Shown: positions 26,823 through 34,694 of the stretch, in pieces
How positions within the stretch are numbered: position 1 is the first letter of the stretch
Layout: the number at the start of each line of letters is the position of its first letter
Virus record (IMG/VR): IMGVR_UViG_3300010885_012574
Span: 1 to 36,143 of that record
DNA: 36,143 nucleotides
Origin: a virus
Strand: one strand, 5' to 3'
Translations under genes and position numbers: made by a program
The notes under the pieces: model-generated
Told to the model about the DNA's origin: nothing
Databases searched by the model: none
What the model saw: only the letters and a program-made list of their open reading frames with translations

Positions 26823-27893
26823 ATGACAAAAATTACACAAGCACCATTTATTACACCAGGCGCGGGCACCGGGCTAGTAGTAACAGATTCGTTAGCAATA
26901 GGAAGGATACATTATAATGATTTGGTACACCAACTAGCACAAGACATTCAAGGTCTTCAAGGAACACAAGGTAGTTCTACTGGAAATACTGGAGCTCAGG
27001 GGATGTATGGAGTTCAAGGATTACGAGGATCTCAGGGGACTGTTGGACGTACTGGAACTGGTGCTCAGGGAATAGCAGGCTCTGCTGCTGCACAAGGTGT
27101 ACAAGGCCGTCAAGGAGCTCAAGGAGTACAGGGTGCTCAGGGATTAGGACTTCAAGGGCGGCAAGGGATATCAGGGTCAGCTGTTGCACAAGGATCCCAA
27201 GGACTTACTGGTACTGGTTCTCAAGGAGTTCAAGGAGTACAAGGTGCAGGTAGTCAGGGAGTTCAAGGCACAATAAGTCCTACAGCTGGTTCTGCAAATC
27301 AAGTAATATATAAGAATGCAAGTAATATAGCATCAGGCAGTGAGTATCTTATATTTGACGGAGCTGCACTTTACTCTTATACAATGGTATCTGCAAGACA
27401 AAACGGAGCCGAAGGCGGGTATTTTAACTTGTTTGTACCTGCGTCTGGACATACTCTAAATGGGGCAGCCGTGATAATAGATGTATACGCTAATACACTT
27501 AGAGTATATGAATCTGGATCTCCTAAACGCGGCGGATATATTGATATTACAAAATTATCAGCAGATGCAAGTACTAATTTACTCGGTGTGGGTGTAGGAC
27601 AGGCATGGTCTGACAATCTCTCACCATCGGGTACTTCAGAACGCACACTTAGTTCATCTTATAGAAATACTTCTGGACAACCCATATCAGTACAAGCTGG
27701 TGCTTCAGTTAACGGATCTTACATGTTTCTTTATTACAGTACAAACAACACAGACTGGATTACACTTGATCAAACATATGGCGCTGGCGGAGCAACTGGG
27801 GTTGCAGTTAAGGCAATTATACCCGATAGTGGATATTATAAAGTTGAATGTTCTAACTTAGTTGCCTGGAGTTTTTGGCACGAATTAAGATAA
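26823..27893 (+). CDS. Collagen-like tail fibre protein
   Basis: 356 residues in three parts. Residues 1-42 form a short N-terminal anchor (MTKITQAPFITPGAGTGLVV, then IHYNDLVHQLAQDIQ). Residues about 43-150 are collagen-like G-x-y triplets with Gln very often in the third place (GVQGRQGAQGVQGAQG). There is almost no proline, as in bacterial and phage collagens. The triplet register is broken twice by GSAAAQ/GSAVAQ and three times by single dipeptides (GT, GL, GA). Residues about 155-356 are a C-terminal globular head (ARQNGAEGGYFNLFVPASGH, SYMFLYYSTNNTDWITLDQ, ending YYKVECSNLVAWSFWHELR) that resembles a beta-sandwich binding domain. AAGGA lies upstream, one base after the giant gene's stop. 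A trimeric fibre carrying a receptor-binding tip is the natural reading; the receptor is unknown. Confidence 0.78.
   Translation: MTKITQAPFITPGAGTGLVVTDSLAIGRIHYNDLVHQLAQDIQGLQGTQGSSTGNTGAQGMYGVQGLRGSQGTVGRTGTGAQGIAGSAAAQGVQGRQGAQGVQGAQGLGLQGRQGISGSAVAQGSQGLTGTGSQGVQGVQGAGSQGVQGTISPTAGSANQVIYKNASNIASGSEYLIFDGAALYSYTMVSARQNGAEGGYFNLFVPASGHTLNGAAVIIDVYANTLRVYESGSPKRGGYIDITKLSADASTNLLGVGVGQAWSDNLSPSGTSERTLSSSYRNTSGQPISVQAGASVNGSYMFLYYSTNNTDWITLDQTYGAGGATGVAVKAIIPDSGYYKVECSNLVAWSFWHELR
26948..27275 (+). repeat. Collagen-like G-x-Q coding repeat
   Basis: About 35 consecutive Gly-x-y units, written in DNA mainly as variants of CAAGGAGTT, CAAGGAGTA and CAGGGTGCT. The near-identity of units (for example CAAGGAGTTCAAGGAGTACA at 27223-27242) makes length change by slippage or recombination likely between relatives. 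Confidence 0.8.
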
Positions 27894-27922
27894 TTTAAAT
27901 GAAAATTCAATGACAATATGGA

Positions 27923-27930
27923 TATAAATA
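27923..27930 (+). promoter_or_regulatory. Putative T4-type late promoter
   Basis: A perfect TATAAATA, the T4 late promoter box, followed by CAC, in the 58-bp gap between the collagen-like fibre and the next gene. It ends 21 bp before the ATG at 27952, a normal spacing for a start site about 6-10 bases downstream and a short leader. The gene after it has no clear Shine-Dalgarno (leader ACTTATATATATTATG). Tail genes in T4 are late genes driven by this box, so the match fits the context. Confidence 0.5.
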
Positions 27931-27951
27931 CACAATCAACTTATATATATT

Positions 27952-28596
27952 ATGACAAGCCCAACTAATAATCAACCCATTGCTCCGCAGTCAAAACCCA
28001 ACGAATCGGGTGCTGTTAGCATTCAGGGTCATATTAAAATCTTCGATCCTGTTACTAAGGAAGTCCTTATTGACAAAAGAAACGCTATACATTATGAAAA
28101 TTTCTCTATTGCATTAGCACAAAGTATTTCAAATAATGAAGGGCCAATTGGAGAAATGGTGTTTGGCAACGGCGGATCACGAGTAGATCCAACTGGAATA
28201 ATTACATATCTAACACCAAACAATGTAGGTAGCAATGCCGCATTGTATAATCAAACTTATTATAAAACAGTTGATGCTAAACGTAGTTATTCGTTAGATC
28301 CAGCAAGAAATTTTATGGAAACTAGACATATTGCAGGTACAGCCTATTCTGATGTTCTTGTAAGTTGTTTATTAGATTTTGGCGAACCAAATGATCAATC
28401 TGCATTCGATACTGGAACATCTAGTACTACTAATTATATATTTGATGAGTTGGGTTTAAAATCTTATTCTGCAGCTGGTCCTAATGAAGGAATGTTACTA
28501 ACTCATGTAATATTCCATCCTGTGCAAAAATCGTTAAACAGGATGATTCAAATTGACTATACTATAAGAATACAAAGTATTAGTAGTGGAATTTAA
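27952..28596 (+). CDS. Unrecognised virion-associated protein between fibre genes
   Basis: 214 residues; I do not recognise the family with confidence. After a Pro/Asn-rich opening (about 1-22), a beta segment with GHIKIFDPVTKEVLIDKRNA leads into a helix HYENFSIALAQSISN. Later parts include EMVFGNGGSRVDPTG, SYSLDPARNFMETRHIAG, VLVSCLLDFGEPNDQSAFDT, FDELGLKSYS and a closing strand LLTHVIFHPVQKSLNRMIQI. There is no signal peptide or membrane segment. The mix resembles small structural proteins coded near fibre genes in T4-like marine phages. It has the best late-promoter box of the window 21 bp upstream and ends 2 bp before the next start. A structural or fibre-attachment role is inference from position. 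Confidence 0.6.
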   Translation: MTSPTNNQPIAPQSKPNESGAVSIQGHIKIFDPVTKEVLIDKRNAIHYENFSIALAQSISNNEGPIGEMVFGNGGSRVDPTGIITYLTPNNVGSNAALYNQTYYKTVDAKRSYSLDPARNFMETRHIAGTAYSDVLVSCLLDFGEPNDQSAFDTGTSSTTNYIFDELGLKSYSAAGPNEGMLLTHVIFHPVQKSLNRMIQIDYTIRIQSISSGI

Positions 28597-28598
28597 TT

Positions 28599-30341
28599 AT
28601 GTCATATATATTACATTTTTCAGATCCAAATGCTACAGCAACAATTTCAGTATCATCAAAGGCCGAAGGCACTGGCGTTAATATAGATAGTACCAGCTTA
28701 ACTCTTGTTGGTGCTGGATATCAAAACTATGGACTACCTACAGCACAGAATTTTTTAAAGTTATTAGAAAATTTTGCCAGCCCTAGTCAGCCTAACAATG
28801 CAATTAAAGGCCAACTTTGGTATGATACTAGTAATACACTAAGACCTGTTTTACGAGTTAATAATGGAACAGGTACTGCCGGAAGATGGACTCCTGCTAA
28901 TGGCATATACCAACAAACAACTGATCCTACAATAAGATATACTAGTATCGGAGATGGAGATATTTGGGTAGATACAGCTAACAACCAATTAAAAATTAGA
29001 TTTGAAAATACATGGACTATAGTAGGACCAACTGTACTAAATGGAGCAACTAAAACTGGAGCCAGCTCTGAAATTGTACAAAGCGTCACTGGAGATTCAT
29101 ATCCAATATTAAAGAATTGGGTAAATGGAAAAGTAATAGAGATTATCTCCAACGATGCATTTACTCCTAGAACCGTTATTGATGGGTTTTCTACCATAAA
29201 AACTGGTACAAATATTACATCTAAAGTTTTAGCAAAGTATAACGGACTTTCAGAAAAATCATCTGCACTTGAAGTATCACCGGGTGTACTAATTACAGCA
29301 GCTGATTTATTAAAAAACAAAGTAACATCTCAAATTCATACAGGAACGTTGTATGTAGAATCTGCAAATGGGTTGTATATTCGACCAACTTCTAATGGCA
29401 ATGCACTTAACTTATATAGTAATACAACTAATAATGGATTTATTAATTATCCAGGTTCTACATTACAAATAGGAATACAAAATACTTCATATTTAAAATT
29501 TAATTATGCATATGCTAGCCTTGGTATAAACAAAGATCCTACATCTATTAGTCCTACGTTAGATGTCGCAGGCGGCGCCAAATTTACTAATTTAGTAACA
29601 ATTGCATCTTCTGCTACAGTGGCTTTGTCAGTTGCAGGCGGCGCAACATTTGGTGGTGCAGTAGCATCACATGGCTTATATGTTACTGGACTAACAACAT
29701 CTACTGGGAAATTAACAGTGAGCTCAGTATCTGATGCTGTTGCAATCGAACCATCATTGGATAATTTATACGATATTGGATCTGCTTCGAAGAAATTTAG
29801 ATCAATATATGTTTCAGATATATATGGCCCAGATCTGTTACATGGTAGTGTAACTGGTTCCGCAGCTTCTTTAACAAGTTCTAGAAATTTCAAGATACAA
29901 GGTCAAGTTACTACTACAAATTCTGTTTTGTTTAATGGTACAGAAGATGTAACATTAATAACCACACTAACAAAATCAATCATTAGTGATCAGAGTACTG
30001 TCAATACAACAACGTCCACACAAACAATATTAGTTTTAAACACAGCTACCACAACATCTGAGTTAGAAAAAATATCTAAATCAGATTTCTTATCTGATGT
30101 ATATCCTATATTGTTTCAAACTGGAATGATTACTGCATTTGGAACTTCTACTAATATTCCTTTAGGATTCTTACCATGCGACGGTGTTACATCATATTCA
30201 GGTGTAACATATTCTAAACTGTATGCTCTTATTGGTAAAACTTACGGAACTGATGGCGGCACTACATTTAAGACTCCAAATATGTCATCAGCCACATTGG
30301 TTTCGCCAGGTGTGTATTTAACATATATTATAAAGACATAA
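28599..30341 (+). CDS. Tail fibre protein with C-terminal tail-collar domain
   Basis: 580 residues. The N-terminal module (about 1-150) is shared with the two following genes: LVGAGYQNYGLPTAQNFLKL LENFASP, GQLWYDT, then GDGDIWVDTANNQLKIRF and a WTIVGP close. This is probably the attachment to the baseplate. The middle (about 190-480) is a Ser/Thr/Val-rich fibre shaft with repeat-like TLDVAGGAKFTNLVTIASSA and LSVAGGATFGGAVAS phrases. The C-terminus (about 505-580) is a phage tail-collar domain: GMITAFGTSTNIPLGFLPCD, YSKLYALIGKTYGTDGG, TFKTPNM, as in T4 gp12-type short fibres. The ATG follows the upstream stop by 2 bp, with GGAATTTAATT before it. Receptor binding by the collar tip is inferred. 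Confidence 0.8.
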   Translation: MSYILHFSDPNATATISVSSKAEGTGVNIDSTSLTLVGAGYQNYGLPTAQNFLKLLENFASPSQPNNAIKGQLWYDTSNTLRPVLRVNNGTGTAGRWTPANGIYQQTTDPTIRYTSIGDGDIWVDTANNQLKIRFENTWTIVGPTVLNGATKTGASSEIVQSVTGDSYPILKNWVNGKVIEIISNDAFTPRTVIDGFSTIKTGTNITSKVLAKYNGLSEKSSALEVSPGVLITAADLLKNKVTSQIHTGTLYVESANGLYIRPTSNGNALNLYSNTTNNGFINYPGSTLQIGIQNTSYLKFNYAYASLGINKDPTSISPTLDVAGGAKFTNLVTIASSATVALSVAGGATFGGAVASHGLYVTGLTTSTGKLTVSSVSDAVAIEPSLDNLYDIGSASKKFRSIYVSDIYGPDLLHGSVTGSAASLTSSRNFKIQGQVTTTNSVLFNGTEDVTLITTLTKSIISDQSTVNTTTSTQTILVLNTATTTSELEKISKSDFLSDVYPILFQTGMITAFGTSTNIPLGFLPCDGVTSYSGVTYSKLYALIGKTYGTDGGTTFKTPNMSSATLVSPGVYLTYIIKT

Positions 30342-30344
30342 AAC

Positions 30345-31373
30345 ATGGCCTACATTATATATAAAAGCGATGGTACAATATTAGCAAATATAGCTAATGG
30401 ACAAGTTGATAGTAATTCTACTAGTTTATCTCTAGTTGGTAAAAATGTTGATAACTATGGGCAATTATTCAATAATAATTTAGTTAAGTTGTTAACAAGT
30501 TTTGCTAATAATGCTAGCCCTACTGCTGCTCAGACTGGACAACTATGGTTTGACACTGTTACAAAAAAATTAAATATTTTTGATGGAACATCATTTAATC
30601 CTACCTATGGTGCAACTGTAAATGGAACACCATCTGTAACAACAAGTACAGGAGATTTATGGTATGATACTTCTAATAGTCAATTAAAGTTATGGGATGG
30701 ATATAATTATAAATTAATTGGTCCAGCAGTTTCAGGAGTATTGGGAAAATTTGGTATTGAACCACCTGTTACTACAATAAGAGAAGATGATACAAACTTG
30801 CCACAAAAAGTTGGTGTAATATATTCATATGGTAATGCAGTTGGATTAATTACTACATCTTCGTTTGTTATGAAAGCCGCTGATGCTAATACTTATTTTA
30901 ATATAGAAGCCGCTACTAATATAGTAAATGGTACAACGTTTGTACATGATGTTGATGTTAAGGGCGATTTAGCTATCAAAGGTGAGTTTTATGTTAATGG
31001 TATAAAACAGTTTCCAAATGGTCAAACATTAACAGCATCGTTTGATATTACACCATATGGTGATCCTGATCCTGCAATGTCAGATGTCCCTACTGCAATA
31101 ACATATATCGAAGCAGGTAACATTGCAATACGAGATTTCTTACCTTTGGTATTTTCTACAGTTACTAATGTAACATATGGTGATATTGGATATCCTCTTG
31201 ATTCTATTGCAAAAGTTGTTTGTTCATATAACAACGGAACAACAATTGATTTATCTGTTAGAAGATTTAAATTAATCGACGATCCATTAAATCCCGGAAT
31301 TAGCATATGGAATTGGGACGATGTATATAATACTCCAAGTCTTAGTGCAACTACAAACATTGTGACAATTTAG
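30345..31373 (+). CDS. Tail fibre paralogue, second of three
   Basis: 342 residues. Residues about 1-135 are the same N-terminal module as its two neighbours: MAYIIYKSDGTILANI, SLSLVGKNVDNYGQLFNNNL, GQLWFDT, then STGDLWYDTSNSQLKLWDGY and NYKLIGP. The rest is different: VGVIYSYGNAVGLITTSS, a NIVNGTTFVHDVDVKGDLAI shaft-like part, and a C-terminal beta region (DSIAKVVCSYNNGTTIDLSV, ISIWNWDDVYN). There is no collar motif. The ATG lies 3 bp after the previous stop with no strong Shine-Dalgarno (AAGACATAAAAC), so it may rely on coupling. It probably forms or decorates a tail fibre; the specific function of its C-terminus is unknown. Confidence 0.7.
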   Translation: MAYIIYKSDGTILANIANGQVDSNSTSLSLVGKNVDNYGQLFNNNLVKLLTSFANNASPTAAQTGQLWFDTVTKKLNIFDGTSFNPTYGATVNGTPSVTTSTGDLWYDTSNSQLKLWDGYNYKLIGPAVSGVLGKFGIEPPVTTIREDDTNLPQKVGVIYSYGNAVGLITTSSFVMKAADANTYFNIEAATNIVNGTTFVHDVDVKGDLAIKGEFYVNGIKQFPNGQTLTASFDITPYGDPDPAMSDVPTAITYIEAGNIAIRDFLPLVFSTVTNVTYGDIGYPLDSIAKVVCSYNNGTTIDLSVRRFKLIDDPLNPGISIWNWDDVYNTPSLSATTNIVTI

Positions 31374-31382
31374 GAGTTTTAA

Positions 31383-32630
31383 ATGGCATATATTTTAAAT
31401 AAAACCAACGGATCAATTGTTGCAACAGTACAAGATGCAACAATTGATACAACTACTGATTTATCATTTGTAGGTAGAAACTATGCTGCATATGGCGAAA
31501 TACAAAATGAGAATTTTTTAAGATTATTAGAAAATTTTTCTAATATAACAGCACCTTTGCATCCTATAGAAGGACAACTTTGGTACGATTCAAATAAAAA
31601 ACATATAAATGTTTATAATTCATCAAATTGGAAAAGCATTGCAGCACTTGAAGTAAACTCAGTTAATCCAATATCTACAGTTATACCTTCAGCTGGAGAT
31701 TTATGGTACAATACAATAGAGCAACAATTAAATGTTTTTAATGGAACAAACTATGTATTAGTAGGACCACCTATTGGATCAGAATCCAATGCAGGCTGGC
31801 GCGGAGACTTTGAATCTGCAGATGGCCTAAACAAAATTTATAATAGCAAGGCTGTTGTTAATGATGAAGTTATTGCAACTGTATCTAATCAAGAATATGC
31901 ATTAAATTCTGTATTAACTGGTGCATACACTATATATAAAGCTGATGCAAAATTGCATAAGGGAATTAACTTAACCGGTGCAGATCCTGTTACAGGAAGT
32001 TCAGAATTAGCTAAATCTTATTTCTGGGGAACTGCTGCTCATGCATTACGATCAAATACATCAACTTATACAAATGGATTTGCAACATCGCAAAGTACAG
32101 AAAACAAATATAAGCCTGTAACATTTATTAATACATCCTCGTCGTCATTTACAGATGGAACTATTTCTATAAATTATGGATTTACATATAACCCATCTAC
32201 TAACTATGTTAAAGCAACAAGGTTTGAAGGTGTGGCCACTAGTGCATTGTATGCCGATTTAGCAGAAAGATACGAAGCAGATGCAATATATCAACCCGGA
32301 ACCGTTGTAGTAATTGGTGGAGAAAAAGAAGTTACTATTTCTGAATCATATGCCGATACAAGGGTAGCGGGTATAGTGAGTACAAACCCGGCATATATGA
32401 TGAATTCTGAGGCAGGATCTGACGAAACTCACCCCTATATTGCCTTAAAAGGCCGTGTTCCTTGTCAAGTTGTAGGTACTATTAACAAAGGCGATCTACT
32501 AGTAACAAGTGCAACACCGGGACATGCCGCAGCTTGGCTTGGTGGATCTGCTCCAGATGGAACTGTAATAGGAAAAGCCCTCGAATGTCATTTCGAAGGC
32601 CTCGGTATTATTGAAGTATTAGTAATCTAA
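31383..32630 (+). CDS. Tail fibre paralogue with C-terminal peptidase-G2/IMC-like domain
   Basis: 415 residues. Residues about 1-135 repeat the shared module: MAYILNKTNGSIVATV, LSFVGRNYAAYGEIQNENFL, GQLWYDS, then SAGDLWYNTIEQQLNVFNGT and NYVLVGPP. The middle (about 140-285) is shaft-like. The last 130 residues form a recognisable phage-fibre end: TSALYADLAERYEADAIYQP, GTVVVIGGEKEVTIS, RVAGIVSTNPAYMMNS, IALKGRVPCQVVGTINKGDL, LVTSATPGHAA. This order resembles the peptidase G2 type intramolecular chaperone/autoprocessing fold; whether it cleaves itself cannot be told here. AGGAG lies 7 bp before the ATG. It is the last plus-strand gene, and its stop overlaps the stop of the opposing thymidylate synthase gene by 3 bp. 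Confidence 0.74.
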   Translation: MAYILNKTNGSIVATVQDATIDTTTDLSFVGRNYAAYGEIQNENFLRLLENFSNITAPLHPIEGQLWYDSNKKHINVYNSSNWKSIAALEVNSVNPISTVIPSAGDLWYNTIEQQLNVFNGTNYVLVGPPIGSESNAGWRGDFESADGLNKIYNSKAVVNDEVIATVSNQEYALNSVLTGAYTIYKADAKLHKGINLTGADPVTGSSELAKSYFWGTAAHALRSNTSTYTNGFATSQSTENKYKPVTFINTSSSSFTDGTISINYGFTYNPSTNYVKATRFEGVATSALYADLAERYEADAIYQPGTVVVIGGEKEVTISESYADTRVAGIVSTNPAYMMNSEAGSDETHPYIALKGRVPCQVVGTINKGDLLVTSATPGHAAAWLGGSAPDGTVIGKALECHFEGLGIIEVLVI

Positions 32631-33508
32631 ACTGCCATTGGCGCTTTAATACTAGCGTAGCAGTTATAGTCAACCAATTTAGTATCTTGCATAGTAAATT
32701 TGGTTATATCATTAATATCTTTATCAAGCTCTAATGTAGGTAACACTAATGGTTCTCTACTCAATTGCTCTCTTACCTGCTCTAAGTGATTATCATAGAT
32801 ATGAGCATCACCAAAAGAAATAATTAATTCACCCACTGAAAGATTGCATACCTGTGCAATCATGTGTGTAAATAATGCATAACTTGCAATATTAAATGGC
32901 ACTCCAAGAAACATATCAGCACTACGTTGATACATATGGCAACTTAACTTACCACTACTACCTACATAGAATTGAGCCATCATATGGCATGGAGGTAACG
33001 CCATTGAATCAAGTTCTCCTGGATTCCAAGCACTGAGAATATGCCTACGTCCATATGGATCTTTTTTAATACCATTAATCAACAATTGAAGTTGATCAAT
33101 ATGTTTAACTGCCATACGATTGGCACCAAACACCGGAGCACGCCACGAACGCCATTGTACTCCATATACCCGACCTAGGTCTCCTTTAAATCGTGCTTTA
33201 GGTCGCCAATAATCTGCATTAGCATTACCAGTCCAGATAGTATTTTCTGTACTAGTACGACTACCATGCAATATTTCTTTTAAACGATTCTCATCCCCGC
33301 TACCTTCAATGAACCATAGAAGTTCACTAACAACAGATTTCCAAGCCAAACGTTTTGTAGTTATGGCTGGAAATCCTTGTTGTAGATCAAACTTTAATTG
33401 TAGTCCAAACTTACTGATAGTACCTACTCCAGTACGATCTGGACGATGTTCACCTGTGTCTAAAATTTCTTTTAGAGCATTAAGATAAGCGTCTTCGGGA
33501 TGTGTCAT
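32627..33508 (-). CDS. thyA: Thymidylate synthase (ThyA)
   Basis: Makes dTMP from dUMP using methylene-tetrahydrofolate, feeding phage DNA synthesis. 293 residues, a normal length. The signatures are all visible: HRPDRTGVGTISKFG at 21-35 (phosphate-binding Arg22/Arg25), TKRLAWKSVVSELLWFIEGS at 51-70, NADYWRP and LGRVYGVQWRSW, double arginine at 154-155 (PYGRRHILSAWNP), catalytic Cys174 in ALPPCHMMAQFYV, then CHMYQRSADMFLGVPFNIAS and SFGDAHIYDNH. No intron or insertion is present, unlike the T4 td gene. The ATG overlaps the upstream stop by one base (TAATG), so it is probably translated coupled with the 214-residue protein. It is the last gene of the minus-strand unit. Confidence 0.97.
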   Translation of the reverse strand: MTHPEDAYLNALKEILDTGEHRPDRTGVGTISKFGLQLKFDLQQGFPAITTKRLAWKSVVSELLWFIEGSGDENRLKEILHGSRTSTENTIWTGNANADYWRPKARFKGDLGRVYGVQWRSWRAPVFGANRMAVKHIDQLQLLINGIKKDPYGRRHILSAWNPGELDSMALPPCHMMAQFYVGSSGKLSCHMYQRSADMFLGVPFNIASYALFTHMIAQVCNLSVGELIISFGDAHIYDNHLEQVREQLSREPLVLPTLELDKDINDITKFTMQDTKLVDYNCYASIKAPMAV

Positions 33509-34152
33509 TAAGCTTCAACAGTTTTCTTAGCCTTAGACTCTTTAGCCTTAGGAGGATCAATCGCGTCTGCCATTCTACGGAAGTTAGCAGCATCTTTAGC
33601 CAGCTTATCAGCTTTAGAACGATATTGTTTTGCTACTAGTACAGGGTCAGAAATTTCTTCAGTAGACTCAACTACCGCAGCTTTCTTTGTTTCAGGTACT
33701 ACAATATCTGATACAACAATTTCTTCTTTGACAGCAGCTTTACTTTCTTCTTTAGGAGTACCATCTGTAACTGCTAGGTCTTCTAATTTAACTCCTTTTT
33801 GTTCAGCAATAATATTGTTGAGTTCATCTAATGGAGTTGAAGTTTGACTATTAGGAGTCATTAATACAAGTTTAGTAGGCACTTTTTTAAGATGACCATT
33901 GGCATGCATATATTGTAGCATGACAGTACCATCTGGAAAACGCCGTACTGCAAGAACATCTGCAAGCTCATTAGCCTGTTGTCCTGCATCACTATCAATT
34001 AAACTCATTAATGAGTCATGATAAGCGTCGGTGAGACCATTAGTTCCTACAACCAATGCACTGTGGGGATCTCCTGGAAGAGTACGATAAACTACTGCTA
34101 TGCGAGCAGAATTGTTTTTCATCTTTCCTACATGTTTGGTAAATTTAGCCAT
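33508..34152 (-). CDS. Unrecognised protein with charged Ala/Glu/Lys-rich C-terminus
   Basis: 214 residues; I do not recognise the family. Residues about 15-110 look folded: RIAVVYRTLPGDPHSALVVG, LTDAYHDSLMSLIDSDAGQQ, ELADVLAVRRFPDGTVMLQY, LKKVPTKLVLMTPNS. Residues about 125-214 are low-complexity and strongly charged (KEESKAAVKEEIVV, SKADKLAKDAANFRRMADAI, ending PPKAKESKAKKTVEA) and contain a likely helix. No signal peptide or membrane segment is seen. A strong ribosome site AAGGAG lies 9 bp before the ATG, and the stop overlaps the thyA start. Its place in the operon with thyA suggests a cytoplasmic role, not a virion one, but that is only context. Confidence 0.7.
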   Translation of the reverse strand: MAKFTKHVGKMKNNSARIAVVYRTLPGDPHSALVVGTNGLTDAYHDSLMSLIDSDAGQQANELADVLAVRRFPDGTVMLQYMHANGHLKKVPTKLVLMTPNSQTSTPLDELNNIIAEQKGVKLEDLAVTDGTPKEESKAAVKEEIVVSDIVVPETKKAAVVESTEEISDPVLVAKQYRSKADKLAKDAANFRRMADAIDPPKAKESKAKKTVEA

Positions 34153-34167
34153 GCTACTCTCCTTATA

Positions 34168-34389
34168 TTATTCTGCGGCAGCAGTTTGTTCTTCAGGCTT
34201 AGGTGGTGCTACTGCAATTAGAAATGCATTTAATTTGTCATAGGTTGCACCTACAGCTGAAATTTCATTGGCGGCAAATACTCCACGACGTACAGCAACA
34301 TCTACAATTGATCGTAGATTACCTAGATCGGTGATTGTAAGTTCTGGTGTTTGTGGTGCAGCAGCTTCTTGTGTTTGATTTTCTTCCAT
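34168..34389 (-). CDS. Small conserved phage protein of unknown function
   Basis: 73 residues. After a Gln/Ala/Pro/Glu-rich start, the core reads LTITDLGNLRSIVDVAVRRG (about 18-37) and ANEISAVGATYDKLNAFLIA, two probable helices, with an acidic Ala-rich end. Near-identical small proteins with 'DL-NLR-IVDVA-RRG-F-A-E-VG-YD-L-FL' are, as I remember, common and uncharacterised in T4-like phages of marine bacteria. AAGGAAAA stands before the ATG. It lies 15 bp upstream of the 214-residue gene and 11 bp after the 93-residue gene in one transcription unit. Confidence 0.75.
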   Translation of the reverse strand: MEENQTQEAAAPQTPELTITDLGNLRSIVDVAVRRGVFAANEISAVGATYDKLNAFLIAVAPPKPEEQTAAAE

Positions 34390-34400
34390 TTTAATTTTCC

Positions 34401-34682
34401 TTATTTTTTATGTAAATGTTGGCATCCTATTGCCAGCATGGTTAGCTCTTTTGGATCTTCCATTCCTATTTCTGTAAAAGCAACGACTTTCCTATCATGA
34501 TCTAAACCATATCCGTCTTTGATAGCATACCTGCCATCTAAGTTATATTCGATCCAATGCTCAATATCTTTAACATCAAATCTATGCTCTATCGAAAGTT
34601 TAGTAAAATGCTCTGGAATAAAGGATAACTTTCGCAATCCTAATACTGACAAAGCATTTATTGTTCCTCTATTTAGAGACAT
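34401..34682 (-). CDS. Small hypothetical protein
   Basis: 93 residues; family not recognised. It has a basic, helical N-terminal half (LNRGTINALSVLGLRKLSFI) and an alpha-beta second half with IEHWIEYNLDGRYAIKDGYG, LDHDRKVVAFTEIGMEDPKE and a C-terminal LTMLAIGCQHLHKK. The WIEYNLDGRY-AI pattern looks like a small compact domain. TAGG lies about 9 bp before the ATG, and only 12 bases separate it from the VWA gene upstream, so it belongs to the same unit. Confidence 0.62.
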   Translation of the reverse strand: MSLNRGTINALSVLGLRKLSFIPEHFTKLSIEHRFDVKDIEHWIEYNLDGRYAIKDGYGLDHDRKVVAFTEIGMEDPKELTMLAIGCQHLHKK

Positions 34683-34694
34683 TATATACCTACT

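Noticed and set aside
28787-29893. Minus-strand frames of 177 and 129 codons opposite the collar-fibre gene
   Set aside because: The sense frame is a clear fibre protein with a collar domain. The antisense translations have no recognisable features.
32577-32600. Hairpin GCCCTCGAA...TTCGAAGGC near the convergent gene ends as a terminator
   Set aside because: The stem has a C-A mismatch, there is no T run on either side, and it lies inside the coding end of the fibre gene.
32627-33508. Group I intron or homing endonuclease in thyA, as in the T4 td gene
   Set aside because: The reading frame is continuous and all conserved segments follow at normal spacing.
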